A stretch of 64,000 nucleotides of DNA, taken from positions 654,166 through 718,165 of the forward strand of contig NZ_JXQD01000025.1 of NCBI RefSeq assembly GCF_002100145.1, given 5' to 3'. Below, piece by piece: positions 1-10,100 of the stretch (the first letter of the stretch is position 1; each line of letters starts with the position of its first letter). The stretch is from Vibrio sp. qd031 (GTDB lineage Bacteria; Pseudomonadota; Gammaproteobacteria; Enterobacterales; Vibrionaceae). The notes under the pieces are model-generated. The model saw only the letters and a list, made by a program, of their open reading frames with translations. It was not told where the DNA came from and did not search any database. A program made the position numbers and the translations under genes.

Positions 1-563
1 ACTAAATCGCTTGGCTCGATAATAGACTTTTGCGCGAGTGGGTGTGTAGTCGCAGTGACCAAACGCATTTCAAAATCAAACATAGATTCGTAGTGGACAT
101 CGGCTCGAGGGGCAACGTCCGAGGTGACGACCAAGTCGAGCTCCCCATTAAGCAAAGCAGGCAATGGCTCGAAACCGAATCCGGATGAAAAATCCAAACT
201 CACGCTTGGCCAAGCGACTTGATATTCTTTTATTGCTGGCATTAGCCACTGGAAACAAGAGTGACACTCGATGGCCATATGCAGTCTGCCATTGGCGTCT
301 TCTTTGTGACTGGCGAGCTCTCCTTCGGCTTTAGCGATTTGTGGCAACACTTGGTCTGCCAGTTTCAAAATAATATGGCCTTCAGGAGTAAATTTTACCG
401 GACGTGTTTTTCGTAAAAATAGCTGCGCACCTAAACGGGTCTCTAAGTCCTTTATTTGATGAGATAGGGCCGATTGAGTTAAGTGCAAAGAGGTTGCTGT
501 CGCAGTTAACGACCCCGTATCTCTTAAAGATACAATGGTTCTAAGGTGCTTTAATTCAATCAT
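1..563 (-). CDS. metR: MetR, LysR-type regulator of methionine genes (partial)
   Basis: Homocysteine-responsive LysR-family activator of metE and other methionine genes. The N-terminal winged HTH is visible at about residues 15-40 (GSLTATATSLHLTQSALSHQ), followed by the start of the substrate-binding domain with an IECHSCFQW segment typical of MetR. The start is the ATG at 563. The C-terminal third lies beyond the left edge of the window. It is divergent from metE, the classic metR/metE arrangement, and the gap between them carries a MetR-type and MetJ-type operator. The family call is firm from the N-terminal sequence and from context. Confidence 0.93.
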   Translation of the reverse strand, partial: MIELKHLRTIVSLRDTGSLTATATSLHLTQSALSHQIKDLETRLGAQLFLRKTRPVKFTPEGHIILKLADQVLPQIAKAEGELASHKEDANGRLHMAIECHSCFQWLMPAIKEYQVAWPSVSLDFSSGFGFEPLPALLNGELDLVVTSDVAPRADVHYESMFDFEMRLVTATTHPLAQKSIIEPSDL

Positions 564-682
564 GGTTTTCCTTTTACCACTGTCTCATGCGACTCAGGCT
601 AATTCGACTCAGGTTTGGCGGCCTTACTTAGGCTTGACGCTCATTACATCTGTATTACCTTGCCTAACTTTCTCCTCAAAGT

Positions 683-698
683 AAACGTCTAGACGTCC
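683..698. promoter_or_regulatory. Tandem MetJ (met box) operator
   Basis: Two adjacent 8-bp met boxes, AAACGTCT and AGACGTCC, match the AGACGTCT consensus at 6/8 and 7/8. MetJ binds at least two tandem boxes with S-adenosylmethionine as corepressor. The position between metR and metE fits repression of one or both genes. Confidence 0.75.
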
Positions 699-706
699 AA
701 ATAACA

Positions 707-719
707 TGAAAAACTTTCA
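707..719. promoter_or_regulatory. MetR-binding site
   Basis: TGAAAAACTTTCA is an exact match to the MetR consensus TGAA-N5-TTCA. It lies 8 bp downstream of the met boxes and 90 bp before the metE start, so activation by MetR and repression by MetJ probably converge here. Confidence 0.7.
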
Positions 720-808
720 AGTTGCTGATGAAAGTTTGTCGTTTGTCGATGATGACAAGGCCACTTACTGTAAATGACATCGGAGCAAACACCCAAAGGA
801 CCGCAATC

Positions 809-3112
809 ATGAGCCAAGCAAACACCCTTAATCATTCTTTCAAAAGTCACGTTTTAGGCTACCCAAGAGTTGGAGAGCAGCGCGAGTTAAAATTTGCGTT
901 AGAAAAATATTGGAAAGGCGAATTTACCGAGCAGCAACTTCGAGACGTCGGCAAAACCATACGCCAGCAAAACTGGGCAACCCAATCACAGCTAAGCTTT
1001 GTAACAGTTGGCGACTTTGCTTGGTACGATCATGTTTTATCGACCAGCGCGTTGATAGGACACCTTCCAAAACGTCATCGCGGTGACAGCGATATTAGCT
1101 TGGATACTCTGTTTAAAGTTGCAAGAGGGCAATCGAACTCAGGCTGCTGTGGTGCTGCGGCATCGGACATGACCAAGTGGTTTAATACTAATTACCATTA
1201 CATCACCCCAGAGTTTTCAGCTGATGATAAATTTGCTATAAGCTCGTCTCAATTGTTTGATGAAATTGAAGAAGCGTTAGCGCTTGGACACAGTGTTAAG
1301 CCTGTATTACTCGGACCGATTAGCTACTTATATTTGGGCAAAGAGGTCGATAGCTTTGATCGCCTCACTTTGCTACCAAAATTGGTGGCCGTCTATCAAC
1401 AAGTCATCCAGCGATTGGCGGATTTAGGCATTGAGTGGTTACAAATTGATGAGCCAATATTGAGTTTGGATTTACCTTCTCAGTGGTTACAAGTCTTCAA
1501 ACCTACGTATGATGAGCTTGGTGGAACCGTAAAACTGCTACTCAGCAGTTATTTTGACCGAATTGACGATAAGCTAGCCACAATTAATACGTTAAGGGTT
1601 GATGGTGTGCATTTAGACCTAGTGGCAAATGAAGCCCAGCTTATCGAGGCACTGTCGGTGTTACCTAACGATTGGGTAATCTCATTAGGTGTGGTGAATG
1701 GGCGAAATGTGTGGAAATGCGACACCCACTATTGGCTAGAAAACCTGTCTAATTCGTTGAATGGGAATGCTACGTCGGCTCGACAGATTTGGATAGGAAG
1801 TAGCTGCTCTTTATTGCATTCGCCACTAAATTTAGAATTAGAAACGCAGCTACCTGCTGACACCAAATCATGGTTTGCGTTTGCTAAACAAAAGGTATCG
1901 GAGGTTTGCCAGGTAACCAAGGCGCTTTCCAACCCAAGCGAGTATGCGGAAAGGGTGCTCGCATATAGTCGACCGATTCATCAACGAAAAAACTCAATCA
2001 ATGTCCATAAACCACAGGTCCAACAGAAGCTACAACGTTTAAAAGAGCAGTCTAGCGATCGGCTTTTACCATTTCCAGAACGCCAAGTAGCGCAGCGAAA
2101 TGCCCTTAACTTGCCGCTCTTTCCAACAACAACCATCGGCTCTTTTCCTCAGACGGGAGATATTCGCCGTCTGCGCAGTCAGTTTAAAACGGGAGCGCTT
2201 ACATTCGATGCTTATCGCAAGCAAATCCAATCTGAAATAAAAGCAGTCGTTGAGCGTCAGGAATCGTTAGACTTAGATGTGTTGGTCCACGGTGAACCTG
2301 AACGAAATGACATGGCTGAGTATTTTGCCGAGCAGTTGAATGGTTTCCAAACTACGCAGTACGGTTGGGTCCAAAGCTATGGTTCTCGATGTGTTAAACC
2401 GGCAATAGTGGTTGAAGACATTGAAAGGGTAGAACCAATGACTGTTGATTGGACGCGCTATGCTCAGTCGCTGACAACTAAGCCAATGAAGGGGATGCTA
2501 ACAGGCCCTGTGACACTAATGTGTTGGACTTTTCCTCGAGAAGACATCACTCGTCAAACTATCACCCAGCAACTGGCGATTGCGTTAAAAGAAGAAGTGT
2601 CTGACTTACAAGATGCTGGCATCAATATCATTCAAATTGACGAGCCCGCACTAAGAGAGGGGCTACCGCTGCGCCTTGCTGATCAACAGCATTATTTGGA
2701 GTGGGCAGTGGACGCATTTAAGGTTTCTGCATCAAGTGCGTTACCAGAAACACAAATCCATACTCATATGTGTTATAGCGATTTTAACCAGATTATTGAT
2801 TCAGTCGCTCACTTAGATGCCGATGTGATCACCATTGAGACGTCGAGATCGAATATGGAGTTGCTGGATGCGTTTGAAGCGTTTGACTATCCAAATGAAA
2901 TTGGACCGGGTGTCTACGATATTCACTCACCCAATATTCCATCGGAGCAATGGATGGAGCAATTGGTTAAGCGAGCGTCTACTCAGATTCCAAAAGAGCG
3001 ACTCTGGATAAACCCAGATTGTGGTCTTAAAACAAGAGGTTGGGATGAGACCGAAAAGTCACTGAAAAATATGGTGAATGTAGCGAAGAAACTGCGCAGA
3101 GAGTTTGCGTAG
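809..3112 (+). CDS. metE: Cobalamin-independent methionine synthase MetE
   Basis: 5-methyltetrahydropteroyltriglutamate-homocysteine methyltransferase, the last step of methionine synthesis without B12. It has 767 aa, close to the family norm. It shows the N-terminal [18 protein letters not shown] segment and the C-terminal barrel with zinc ligands in HTHMCYSDF and NPDCGLKTR. The start at 809 is preferred over an upstream in-frame ATG at 722, because AAAGGA lies 8 nt before it and the extra 29 residues do not resemble the family. It is a single gene ended by a strong hairpin, and it is probably under MetR activation and MetJ repression. Confidence 0.97.
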   Translation: MSQANTLNHSFKSHVLGYPRVGEQRELKFALEKYWKGEFTEQQLRDVGKTIRQQNWATQSQLSFVTVGDFAWYDHVLSTSALIGHLPKRHRGDSDISLDTLFKVARGQSNSGCCGAAASDMTKWFNTNYHYITPEFSADDKFAISSSQLFDEIEEALALGHSVKPVLLGPISYLYLGKEVDSFDRLTLLPKLVAVYQQVIQRLADLGIEWLQIDEPILSLDLPSQWLQVFKPTYDELGGTVKLLLSSYFDRIDDKLATINTLRVDGVHLDLVANEAQLIEALSVLPNDWVISLGVVNGRNVWKCDTHYWLENLSNSLNGNATSARQIWIGSSCSLLHSPLNLELETQLPADTKSWFAFAKQKVSEVCQVTKALSNPSEYAERVLAYSRPIHQRKNSINVHKPQVQQKLQRLKEQSSDRLLPFPERQVAQRNALNLPLFPTTTIGSFPQTGDIRRLRSQFKTGALTFDAYRKQIQSEIKAVVERQESLDLDVLVHGEPERNDMAEYFAEQLNGFQTTQYGWVQSYGSRCVKPAIVVEDIERVEPMTVDWTRYAQSLTTKPMKGMLTGPVTLMCWTFPREDITRQTITQQLAIALKEEVSDLQDAGINIIQIDEPALREGLPLRLADQQHYLEWAVDAFKVSASSALPETQIHTHMCYSDFNQIIDSVAHLDADVITIETSRSNMELLDAFEAFDYPNEIGPGVYDIHSPNIPSEQWMEQLVKRASTQIPKERLWINPDCGLKTRGWDETEKSLKNMVNVAKKLRREFA

Positions 3113-3119
3113 TAATAGT

Positions 3120-3144
3120 CCGCACAGCCTTGAAGGCTGTGCGG
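3120..3144. terminator. Hairpin terminator between metE and the META lipoprotein gene
   Basis: A perfect 11-bp stem (CCGCACAGCCT / AGGCTGTGCGG) with a TGA loop lies 8 bp after metE. There is no long T run, so termination strength is uncertain. The symmetrical position between convergent genes suggests a bidirectional role. Confidence 0.65.
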
Positions 3145-3158
3145 CAATCAATTGGGTT

Positions 3159-3620
3159 TTAGTGCACCCAATCTTTTAACGTAAATTCTAAGGTGTTGAT
3201 ATCGTTTTCTAGGGTTAAGGTTTGTTTGGTTAGGGTGACGTCATTCCAGTCACTTAGCCCTTGTGACATCGCCATTTCATAGGTCATAACCTCTTCAGGA
3301 CACATTTTCATGGTAGACGCCATTTGTGCAATTCTCAGTGAATTGCCTTCAAGTTCTACCTGGCCAAAGAAGTTGTTACAACCGGCGTTGCCGTTAGCGG
3401 TAAGTTTCTCACCAATTTCTAGGTTCGGTACCGAAAAGCCTTCTAATACTGTAATCGCTTCACCATTTACAGAGACAAGCTCCCAATTATGATGTTGTAG
3501 CTGCGCTGCAGAGAGCACCGTGGTAGCGTCGTTCATCGCTGCATCCGATTGTTCACTCGAGGTTGCGCCGCAGGCGGCAAGCAGACCGACAATAGCGGCT
3601 ACGGTTAAAGTTTTACGCAT
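3159..3620 (-). CDS. META/HslJ-domain lipoprotein
   Basis: A predicted outer- or inner-membrane lipoprotein of 153 aa. The N-terminus MRKTLTVAAIVGLLAACG ends in a lipobox (LAAC). The rest is a META domain like E. coli HslJ: a W-x-L-V-S-x-N-G motif after the signal, then GNAGCNNFFG and a MKMCPEEVM cysteine segment. HslJ is linked to heat and novobiocin tolerance in E. coli, but its biochemical function is unknown. The ATG at 3620 is chosen over 3632 because it puts the signal peptide at the start. It is convergent with metE. Confidence 0.85.
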   Translation of the reverse strand: MRKTLTVAAIVGLLAACGATSSEQSDAAMNDATTVLSAAQLQHHNWELVSVNGEAITVLEGFSVPNLEIGEKLTANGNAGCNNFFGQVELEGNSLRIAQMASTMKMCPEEVMTYEMAMSQGLSDWNDVTLTKQTLTLENDINTLEFTLKDWVH

Positions 3621-3795
3621 AATGAAATCCATGTTGATTGATTACGATATTGAGTATAAACAACAATATAACGCAATTGTCAGGGTAAAGTGAGGGACTA
3701 CTGGCTTTTATTTTTTCTACTGAGCTGTGTATAGTGATAATGATGTACAGCAGTACAATCGGTTTAGCGGCAACGTATCATATACGGAGAAAGCA

Positions 3796-4047
3796 ATGGA
3801 ACAGCTTGATTTTATCGGTGTTGCAAGCCCCTGCGTTGGCATATGCAGTATGAATGATAGCGGCTATTGTAAGGGCTGTATGCGCAAGCGTGACGAGCGT
3901 TTTCAGTGGAATTCTTACTCAGACGCCCAGAAGCAGCATGTCATCAAGCTGTGCCGCCAACGCTATGTTCGTGCTCGGCGTAAACAGTCTCAAAAGTCCG
4001 TTCAATCCGATGTAACCTCGCCATCACCGCAACAGCCGTTATTTTAA
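3796..4047 (+). CDS. DUF1289 small cysteine-rich protein
   Basis: An 83-aa protein with the DUF1289 signature SPCVGICSMNDSGYCKGCMR: four cysteines spaced to bind a metal or Fe-S cluster. A basic, low-complexity tail follows (RARRKQSQKS). Its function is not established. The ATG at 3796 is preceded by ACGGAGA at good spacing; a longer reading from a GTG at 3727 has no ribosome site. It appears to be a single gene. Confidence 0.85.
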   Translation: MEQLDFIGVASPCVGICSMNDSGYCKGCMRKRDERFQWNSYSDAQKQHVIKLCRQRYVRARRKQSQKSVQSDVTSPSPQQPLF

Positions 4048-4111
4048 CTTCAAAAGCAACTGTTGACCTTGTTCGTTATGGCACTGGCCGCAAATTAGTA
4101 AGGTCCGCTTA

Positions 4112-4876
4112 CTAACACTGCATCCCATTTTTTGCAAAATACTCTTTTAAGAACTCTGCAACATCACTGTCTAGAATATCAAACTCATTAACCACATCAT
4201 TGATTGAGTCAGCTCGTATTCGATCTGAGTCATCCACGTTCAACTCCTTGCTCATCTGGTTTTCGTACAATCTCCAATGGGTGAGTAATCCGTGATCATG
4301 GTCAGAACCCAAAATCTTAAACATTAGTGGCTTAAGCAAAATTGGGGTGGAGGCAAAATTCAAAAAATTCCATTTTAATATTGTGAGCTTTTCTTGCGAG
4401 TAAGTTAGGTTTTCGTCTTGATAGATTTCGTAGGCATTAAAAATGAGATCCAAGTGATCATGATTTCGCTGCTGCTCCTCTTCTGATTGCATTTTTACTG
4501 GGTCGGTCATTTGCGTACAAGCGAAGATCAGTTGAAAAAGTCGAGGACGTTTCATGACAAACGCCATCAAACACACAAGAAAACGATACAGTGAGATGTT
4601 TGAGTCGCTGTCGTGGTGGGTCACTTTTTGCAGTTCTATCATGTAGCGAGTCATATAATTGTGAGAGGCGTACAAAATTTCCTCCCAAATCTGATGCTTA
4701 GCGCCAAAGTAATGTCTGATTAAACTGTGAGAAACACCGGCTTTCTCACTAATATCCCTAAGCGAAACTTGCTGGTAGCCATGATCACAAAACAGAATGG
4801 TAGCCGTGGTCATTATCTTGATCTTAGTGATTTTTGCTTGTTCAGCGGTTCGACGACCTTGTTTCTTCGCTGCCAT
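4112..4876 (-). CDS. TetR-family regulator, divergent from the RND operon
   Basis: A 254-aa TetR repressor. The N-terminal HTH is clear: about residues 20-65, with VSLRDISEKAGVSHSLIRHYFG. The C-terminal ligand-binding half is longer than usual and has no assigned ligand. It is transcribed away from the two-adaptor RND efflux operon across a 134-bp gap that holds an imperfect palindrome, so the simplest reading is local repression of the pump and of itself. It is not the PsrA-type gene found at 23 kb. Confidence 0.88.
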   Translation of the reverse strand: MAAKKQGRRTAEQAKITKIKIMTTATILFCDHGYQQVSLRDISEKAGVSHSLIRHYFGAKHQIWEEILYASHNYMTRYMIELQKVTHHDSDSNISLYRFLVCLMAFVMKRPRLFQLIFACTQMTDPVKMQSEEEQQRNHDHLDLIFNAYEIYQDENLTYSQEKLTILKWNFLNFASTPILLKPLMFKILGSDHDHGLLTHWRLYENQMSKELNVDDSDRIRADSINDVVNEFDILDSDVAEFLKEYFAKNGMQC

Positions 4877-4936
4877 TATTTGCCTTCCAACACTGATAAT
4901 TCCTACATTTCGCTCTGCCGAATAATTTTATTGTAC

Positions 4937-4959
4937 GTTTGTAAAATATATTGTCAAAC
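4937..4959. promoter_or_regulatory. Candidate TetR operator
   Basis: A 23-bp imperfect palindrome with exact GTTTG/CAAAC outer arms around an AT-rich core. It lies in the divergent promoter gap between the TetR gene and the efflux operon. Its position and symmetry suit a TetR dimer; no consensus is known. Confidence 0.35.
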
Positions 4960-5010
4960 TTCAAATATTCAATATACTGCACGAGTGTGTAATAAATAAC
5001 GGATTGAATA

Positions 5011-6066
5011 GTGAAGACCTCTAAAATAGCGTTCGCATTGATATCAACGATGTTGTTGCTTGGCTGTGAAGTGGAGTCGAAAGAGTCCCTATCACCGACA
5101 ATAAAGCCAGTTAAAATGAACCAGTATCAAGAGAAAATTGGCACTAACCAACATCGCTTTTTGGGTGAAGTCGTCGCCGCAAATCGGACCGTCATGTCAT
5201 TTCGTGTGGCTGGTGAGGTGACTCAACTTGATGTGGAAATGGGAGAGCAAGTTGCTAAGGGTGATGTTATAGCGACCCTGGATAAAAAAGATTACGAACT
5301 TGCCCTTGCTGCAAAGCAAGCTGAGCTCGATCTTGCTCGCGCACAACATCAACGCTCGGAGAGCCTGTATTCACAAAGCCTGATTAGCCGTGACCGCTAT
5401 GACCAAAGTGTCACTCAGTTTGAGATTGCACAAGCTGAACGAGATCAAGCACAAACTGAGCTTAACTACTCGGTACTAAAATCGCCCTTTGATGGCATGG
5501 TGTCGATAAAGCATGTGCTGGCTCACGAAGTTGTTGGCGCGCAACAACCCGTGGTTACCCTTGTGGATACTCAAGCCTACGAAGTGCGGTTTGATGTTCC
5601 AGTAACGACGGCACAATCGACATTGGAAGCGGATTTTGGACTGATATTCCGACTTGACTCAAAGCCAAATCAACCGCTCATGGCGACTGTGACAGAATCC
5701 TTTATTCGCCCAGACCAAGACACCAATACTTTTCAAATTACAGCCTCTCTTGAATCAAGTGAGACACTAGCATTACTGCCGGGGATGACTGGCACGGTTG
5801 AAGTTGCAGAGGAAGGTGTGAGTTTTTCTACAACCATACCGTCATCGAGTTGGATAGAAGTGACAGCGACTGACGAGCAGACGAGCGGGTGGGTTTGGAT
5901 ATATAACCCTGCCAGTAATGAAGTAAGTAAGCGTCAAGTCACCATCGATCATGTACACAATACGTTATCTGGAATCAATGATGGAGAGTACTTCGTGACC
6001 ACAGGAGTCAACTCGCTTAAAGACGGACAGCAAGTACGCCCTTGGGTGAGAGAGCGAGGCATATAA
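5011..6066 (+). CDS. RND efflux periplasmic adaptor lipoprotein, first of two
   Basis: A membrane-fusion protein of 351 aa. It starts at a GTG, with a signal peptide ending in the lipobox LLLGC. The lipoyl-like half domain (VAGEVTQLDVEMGEQVAKGDVIATLD) is followed by a short alpha-hairpin (LDLARAQHQRSESLYSQSLISRDRYDQS) and beta-barrel segments. It joins the inner-membrane RND pump to an outer-membrane channel. It is first in a three-gene operon with a second adaptor 21 bp downstream. The two-adaptor layout resembles V. cholerae VexIJK as I remember it; I do not assign the symbol. Confidence 0.9.
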   Translation: MKTSKIAFALISTMLLLGCEVESKESLSPTIKPVKMNQYQEKIGTNQHRFLGEVVAANRTVMSFRVAGEVTQLDVEMGEQVAKGDVIATLDKKDYELALAAKQAELDLARAQHQRSESLYSQSLISRDRYDQSVTQFEIAQAERDQAQTELNYSVLKSPFDGMVSIKHVLAHEVVGAQQPVVTLVDTQAYEVRFDVPVTTAQSTLEADFGLIFRLDSKPNQPLMATVTESFIRPDQDTNTFQITASLESSETLALLPGMTGTVEVAEEGVSFSTTIPSSSWIEVTATDEQTSGWVWIYNPASNEVSKRQVTIDHVHNTLSGINDGEYFVTTGVNSLKDGQQVRPWVRERGI

Positions 6067-6087
6067 TTAATGATACGGAATCATTCA

Positions 6088-7140
6088 ATGAAAAAACTAG
6101 CGGTGATACTTTTGCCCTTATTGAGTGTGGGATGTAACCCTACCTCAGAACAAATTCAGTCTGCGCCGTTGGTCGTATCAACCTATACAGTTGACCAGGC
6201 GGTAAGCGTAAAACAGAGTCAATTTCAAGGTGCGGCGACGCCTTATGACCTAACCAAACTCTCTTTTAGACAAGCCGGAAAGATTGAACAGTTGCTGGTG
6301 AAAGCGGGGCAACATGTTGAAAAAGGCGACGTTATAGCAACGCTAGACGACGTAAAGCAAAAACAGCAAGTAAAAGATGCCGAAGCAAAGTTTGAACTTG
6401 CTCAAAATCAGCTACTGCGTTCAGAGCAACTAAAACAAAAAGGCATGATTTCGGCAGCCGAATACGAAGAACTTACCGCCAATTACACATTGGCAAAAAT
6501 CTCATTAGAGTTGGCTAAAAGGCAGCTTACATTTACTGAACTTAAATCACCGTTCTCAGGACTGGTAGCAGAGGTTCCAGTAAAGCGTTATCAAGTGATT
6601 CAACCTGGTGATCTCATCGCGTCTTTGTATGACGGCTCAAAAATACTCGTAGCTACCACCGTACCGGATAGCTTTGTCACTTGGTTACAAGACCAACCGT
6701 CCGATGAATTAATTGCTGAAGTTGAATTCTCGTCGCATCCTGGGGCTCATCGAGCAACATTGAAGTCTCACAGTGGTGAGCCTTTGGAAACCGCTAACAG
6801 TTACGTCGCTCAGTTTGAATTGCCACAGCTGGATCCACCGGTTTTACCAGGTACATCGGCAACCCTCAAAGTGGATGCGAATGGCGAATTGGCAAAATCC
6901 AAAATTGCGGTACGTGTTCCCATTAATTTGCTTGTCGCGGGCGATGCAGCCGAGCAATTTGTGGTGTGGAAACTGGAGCAAGACCTAGCGGTGAAACAAC
7001 CCGTTCAAGTGGGACTGGTCAATCGAAATGGCGCGGTTATCAATAGCGGTGTCGAGCTTGGTGACACGCTTATAGCTACAAGTCTGCTAAAACTCGATCA
7101 AGGCAGAGAATTACACATTGTGGAAGGGATTCATCAATAA
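6088..7140 (+). CDS. RND efflux periplasmic adaptor lipoprotein, second of two
   Basis: A second membrane-fusion protein of 350 aa. It has its own lipobox (LLSVGC), a lipoyl-like motif (AGKIEQLLVKAGQHVEKGDVIATLDD), an alpha-hairpin and a beta-barrel. It is only distantly like the first adaptor, so this is not a recent duplication. The ATG at 6088 puts the signal peptide at the N-terminus; an upstream ATG at 6070 is also possible. Its stop overlaps the pump start (TAATG), so translation is coupled. The two adaptors may form a mixed hexamer. Confidence 0.9.
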   Translation: MKKLAVILLPLLSVGCNPTSEQIQSAPLVVSTYTVDQAVSVKQSQFQGAATPYDLTKLSFRQAGKIEQLLVKAGQHVEKGDVIATLDDVKQKQQVKDAEAKFELAQNQLLRSEQLKQKGMISAAEYEELTANYTLAKISLELAKRQLTFTELKSPFSGLVAEVPVKRYQVIQPGDLIASLYDGSKILVATTVPDSFVTWLQDQPSDELIAEVEFSSHPGAHRATLKSHSGEPLETANSYVAQFELPQLDPPVLPGTSATLKVDANGELAKSKIAVRVPINLLVAGDAAEQFVVWKLEQDLAVKQPVQVGLVNRNGAVINSGVELGDTLIATSLLKLDQGRELHIVEGIHQ

Positions 7141-10100
7141 TGAATATGGCTCAATTTTTTATAAACAAGCGTGTTATCAGCTGGCTGTTTATTGTTGTTT
7201 TATTGGTTGGTGGGGCGCTGTCATTTCAGAATCTAGGTCGCCTCGAAGATCCTGCATTTACCGTGAAAGATGCCATGGTTATAGGTCTCTACCCAGGAGC
7301 AACAGCGTTAGAAGTTGAAGAAGAACTCACATACCCGCTCGAAAAAGCGATCCGTCAGCTTCCTTACGTGGATAAGGTGACGTCAAATTCGAGCAAAGGC
7401 AAGACTCAGATCATGGTCAGTATGGGCATGCAATATGGACCCGATGAATTGCCGCAGATTTGGGATGAAATGCGTCGTAAAATTAATGACTTAGAGCCAA
7501 GTTTACCTTCTGGTTTGCAAAGTTTAACAGTCTATGATGATTTTGGGGATGTATATGGTCTGTCACTGATGCTAACAGGTAAGACCTACGATTATATTGA
7601 ATTGAAGCGCTTTGCCGACTATTTAGTCCGCGAACTAGAGCTTGTTGATGGGGTCGGTAAAGTCAATATTTCCGGCGCTCAAAATGAGCAGATCTTTGTT
7701 GAGGTATCTACTGAGCGTCTCTCGACATTCAATATCGATCTGAACTCCGTTTTAAGCCTGCTGACGCAGCAAAATGCTGTCCAGTCCGCCGGTGCTGTCA
7801 TGATTTCAGGGGAGTCTCTTACCATTCGTCCTACAGGTACACTGACCTCCATCGAAGAACTGGGCGAACTGGTGATCCATGGTCGTGACACGGGCAAGTT
7901 GATCCGCCTTAAAGATGTGGCCACACTGAGCCGAGGTATTGCGGAAAAACCATCGCATCAACTGCTTTATAATGGTCTTCCTGCGCTTAATATTGGTATT
8001 TCTTACGCGGCTGAGGTGAATGTTGTCGAGGTAGGGAAGCGTATTGAAGCGCGCTTAGCGGAACTAGAGTCTGACACGCCTCTGGGCATGCAATTGGACA
8101 CGTTTTATGACCAAGGAGCAGAAGTCGAACAATCGGTGAACGGCTTTCTAGTTAGCCTCGCGCAAGCTGTTGGTATTGTCATTGTCGTATTGCTGTTTGT
8201 TATGGGGTGGCGAAGCGGTTTAATTATTGGTTTGGTACTGCTGCTCACAGTGATGGGTACCTTTATACTCATGGACAACCATGGCATTGAGCTTCACCGA
8301 ATCTCATTGGGTGCATTGATCATCGCTTTAGGTATGTTGGTGGACAACGCCATTGTCGTTGTCGAAGGGATACAATCCGGCATGAAGCGCGGCCTAAACA
8401 AAAAGGACGCCGCTATTGCGATAGTAAAGCAGACTCAATGGCCGTTATTAGGTGCCACAGTTATTGCCATTACCGCTTTTGCTCCTATTGGATTGTCCCA
8501 AGATGCAACTGGTGAGTTTATGGGGTCGCTGTTTTGGGTACTCCTGTATTCACTGTTCTTAAGCTGGGTAACGGCACTCACCATTACCCCGTTTTTGGCA
8601 GAACTGTTTTTGAAAGAGGCTAACTCTGATGATGGCGAAACTAAAGAGCCATACCAAGGGTTCGTCTTTACTCTGTTTCGCAAGAGTTTAGTGTTGGCGT
8701 TAAGATTTCGTTGGCTATCCATCATTATGTTGATCGCGTTGATGGGCTCTGCAGTAGTCGGTTTTAAAGAGGTTAAGCAACAGTTTTTCCCAATCTCTAA
8801 TACGCCCATTTTCTTTGTGAATGTTTGGATGCCGCAGGGGACAGATATTCGAGAAACTTCGGCTCAAGCATCAGACATTGAAGCTTTTGTTCGTCAGCAA
8901 CAAGAAGTTGATTATGTTGCAACGACCATTGGTCAGGGTCTACAGCGTTACATGCTGACGTACAACTCAGAAAAGTCCTACGAGTCTTATGCACAACTTT
9001 TGGTAAGAGCTAACGATTTAGATTCTTTGTTTGTTTTGGTAGAACGATTCTATCACCAGCTTCCTGCGGAATTCCCGTTGGCAAACTTCCGTATTCAAGT
9101 AGGCGAATTTGGGCCATCACCGGCGTCAAAAATTGAAGCGCGTATTGTGGGTCCCGATACACACACGTTGCGCTCCATCGCGACAGACATTGAAAAGATC
9201 ATTGCGGCGGATCCTGGAGCGCGAAACGTTAAGAACAACTGGCAAGAGCGCACTAAAACGCTTGTTCCCCAGTTTAACGAATCGAAAGCGCGTCGATTAG
9301 GCGTCTCTAAGCAAGATTTCTCCAAAACGTTAAACATGGCGTTTGGCGGGAGCACTATGGGGAGCTTTAGAGACGGCACCAAACAACTGCCAATTGTAGT
9401 TAGACTGCCTGAAGCTGAACGTCTGGATGTAAATACTCTGGAGCTGCTTAAAATATGGAGCCCTACAATGCAGAGCTATGTTCCATTAACTCAAGTGATG
9501 GACGACATAACGTTGCAATGGGAAGAGCCGTTGATCATGCGCCGCGATAGAAAACGTGAAATTACCGTACTGGCAGACCACGACATATTGAGCCTCGAAA
9601 CCCCTGCGGTGCTGTTTGATCGTATTCGACCTGCAGTGGAAGCGTATCCTATGCCAATTGGCTACGAACTGCAGTGGGGTGGTGAATACGAATCGCAGAA
9701 TGACGCTCGTGAGGCTTTGGCAAGTGCAATGCCACTTGGATACGCCATTATGTTTATTATCACCATGCTTCTATTTAACTCGGTAAGACAGCCACTGGTC
9801 ATTTGGTTAACAGTACCACTTGCTATTATTGGCGTGTCGTTTGGTCTGCTAGGGACTTCTATGCCATTTTCGTTCACGGCTTTATTGGGCTTGCTGAGCT
9901 TAAGCGGCATGATTTTGAAAAATGGTATTGTACTGATGGATCAAATCAACATGGATTTATCGAGTGGTAAAGCGCCATATGACGCGGTGTTGGACAGTGC
10001 GACCAGTAGGGTATTGCCGGTTAGTATGGCCGCTGTAACGACGATATTGGGGATGTTACCGCTGATTGTCGATCCGTTCTTTGGTTCTCTTGCAGTCACA

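Noticed and set aside
722-808. N-terminal extension of metE from the ATG at 722
   Set aside because: No ribosome site, residues unlike MetE, and it would place coding sequence directly after the MetR site. The ATG at 809 has AAAGGA at correct spacing.
564-808. Cobalamin riboswitch before metE
   Set aside because: The gap is too short and lacks the B12-box; MetJ and MetR sites account for control.
4727-4999. Plus-strand ORF over the TetR gene start and the divergent gap
   Set aside because: It runs antisense through the TetR N-terminus and the promoter gap; no ribosome site and no likeness to a known family.
7679-9910. Antisense ORFs inside the RND pump gene
   Set aside because: They are out-of-frame shadows of a full-length, well-conserved pump and have no ribosome sites or family likeness.
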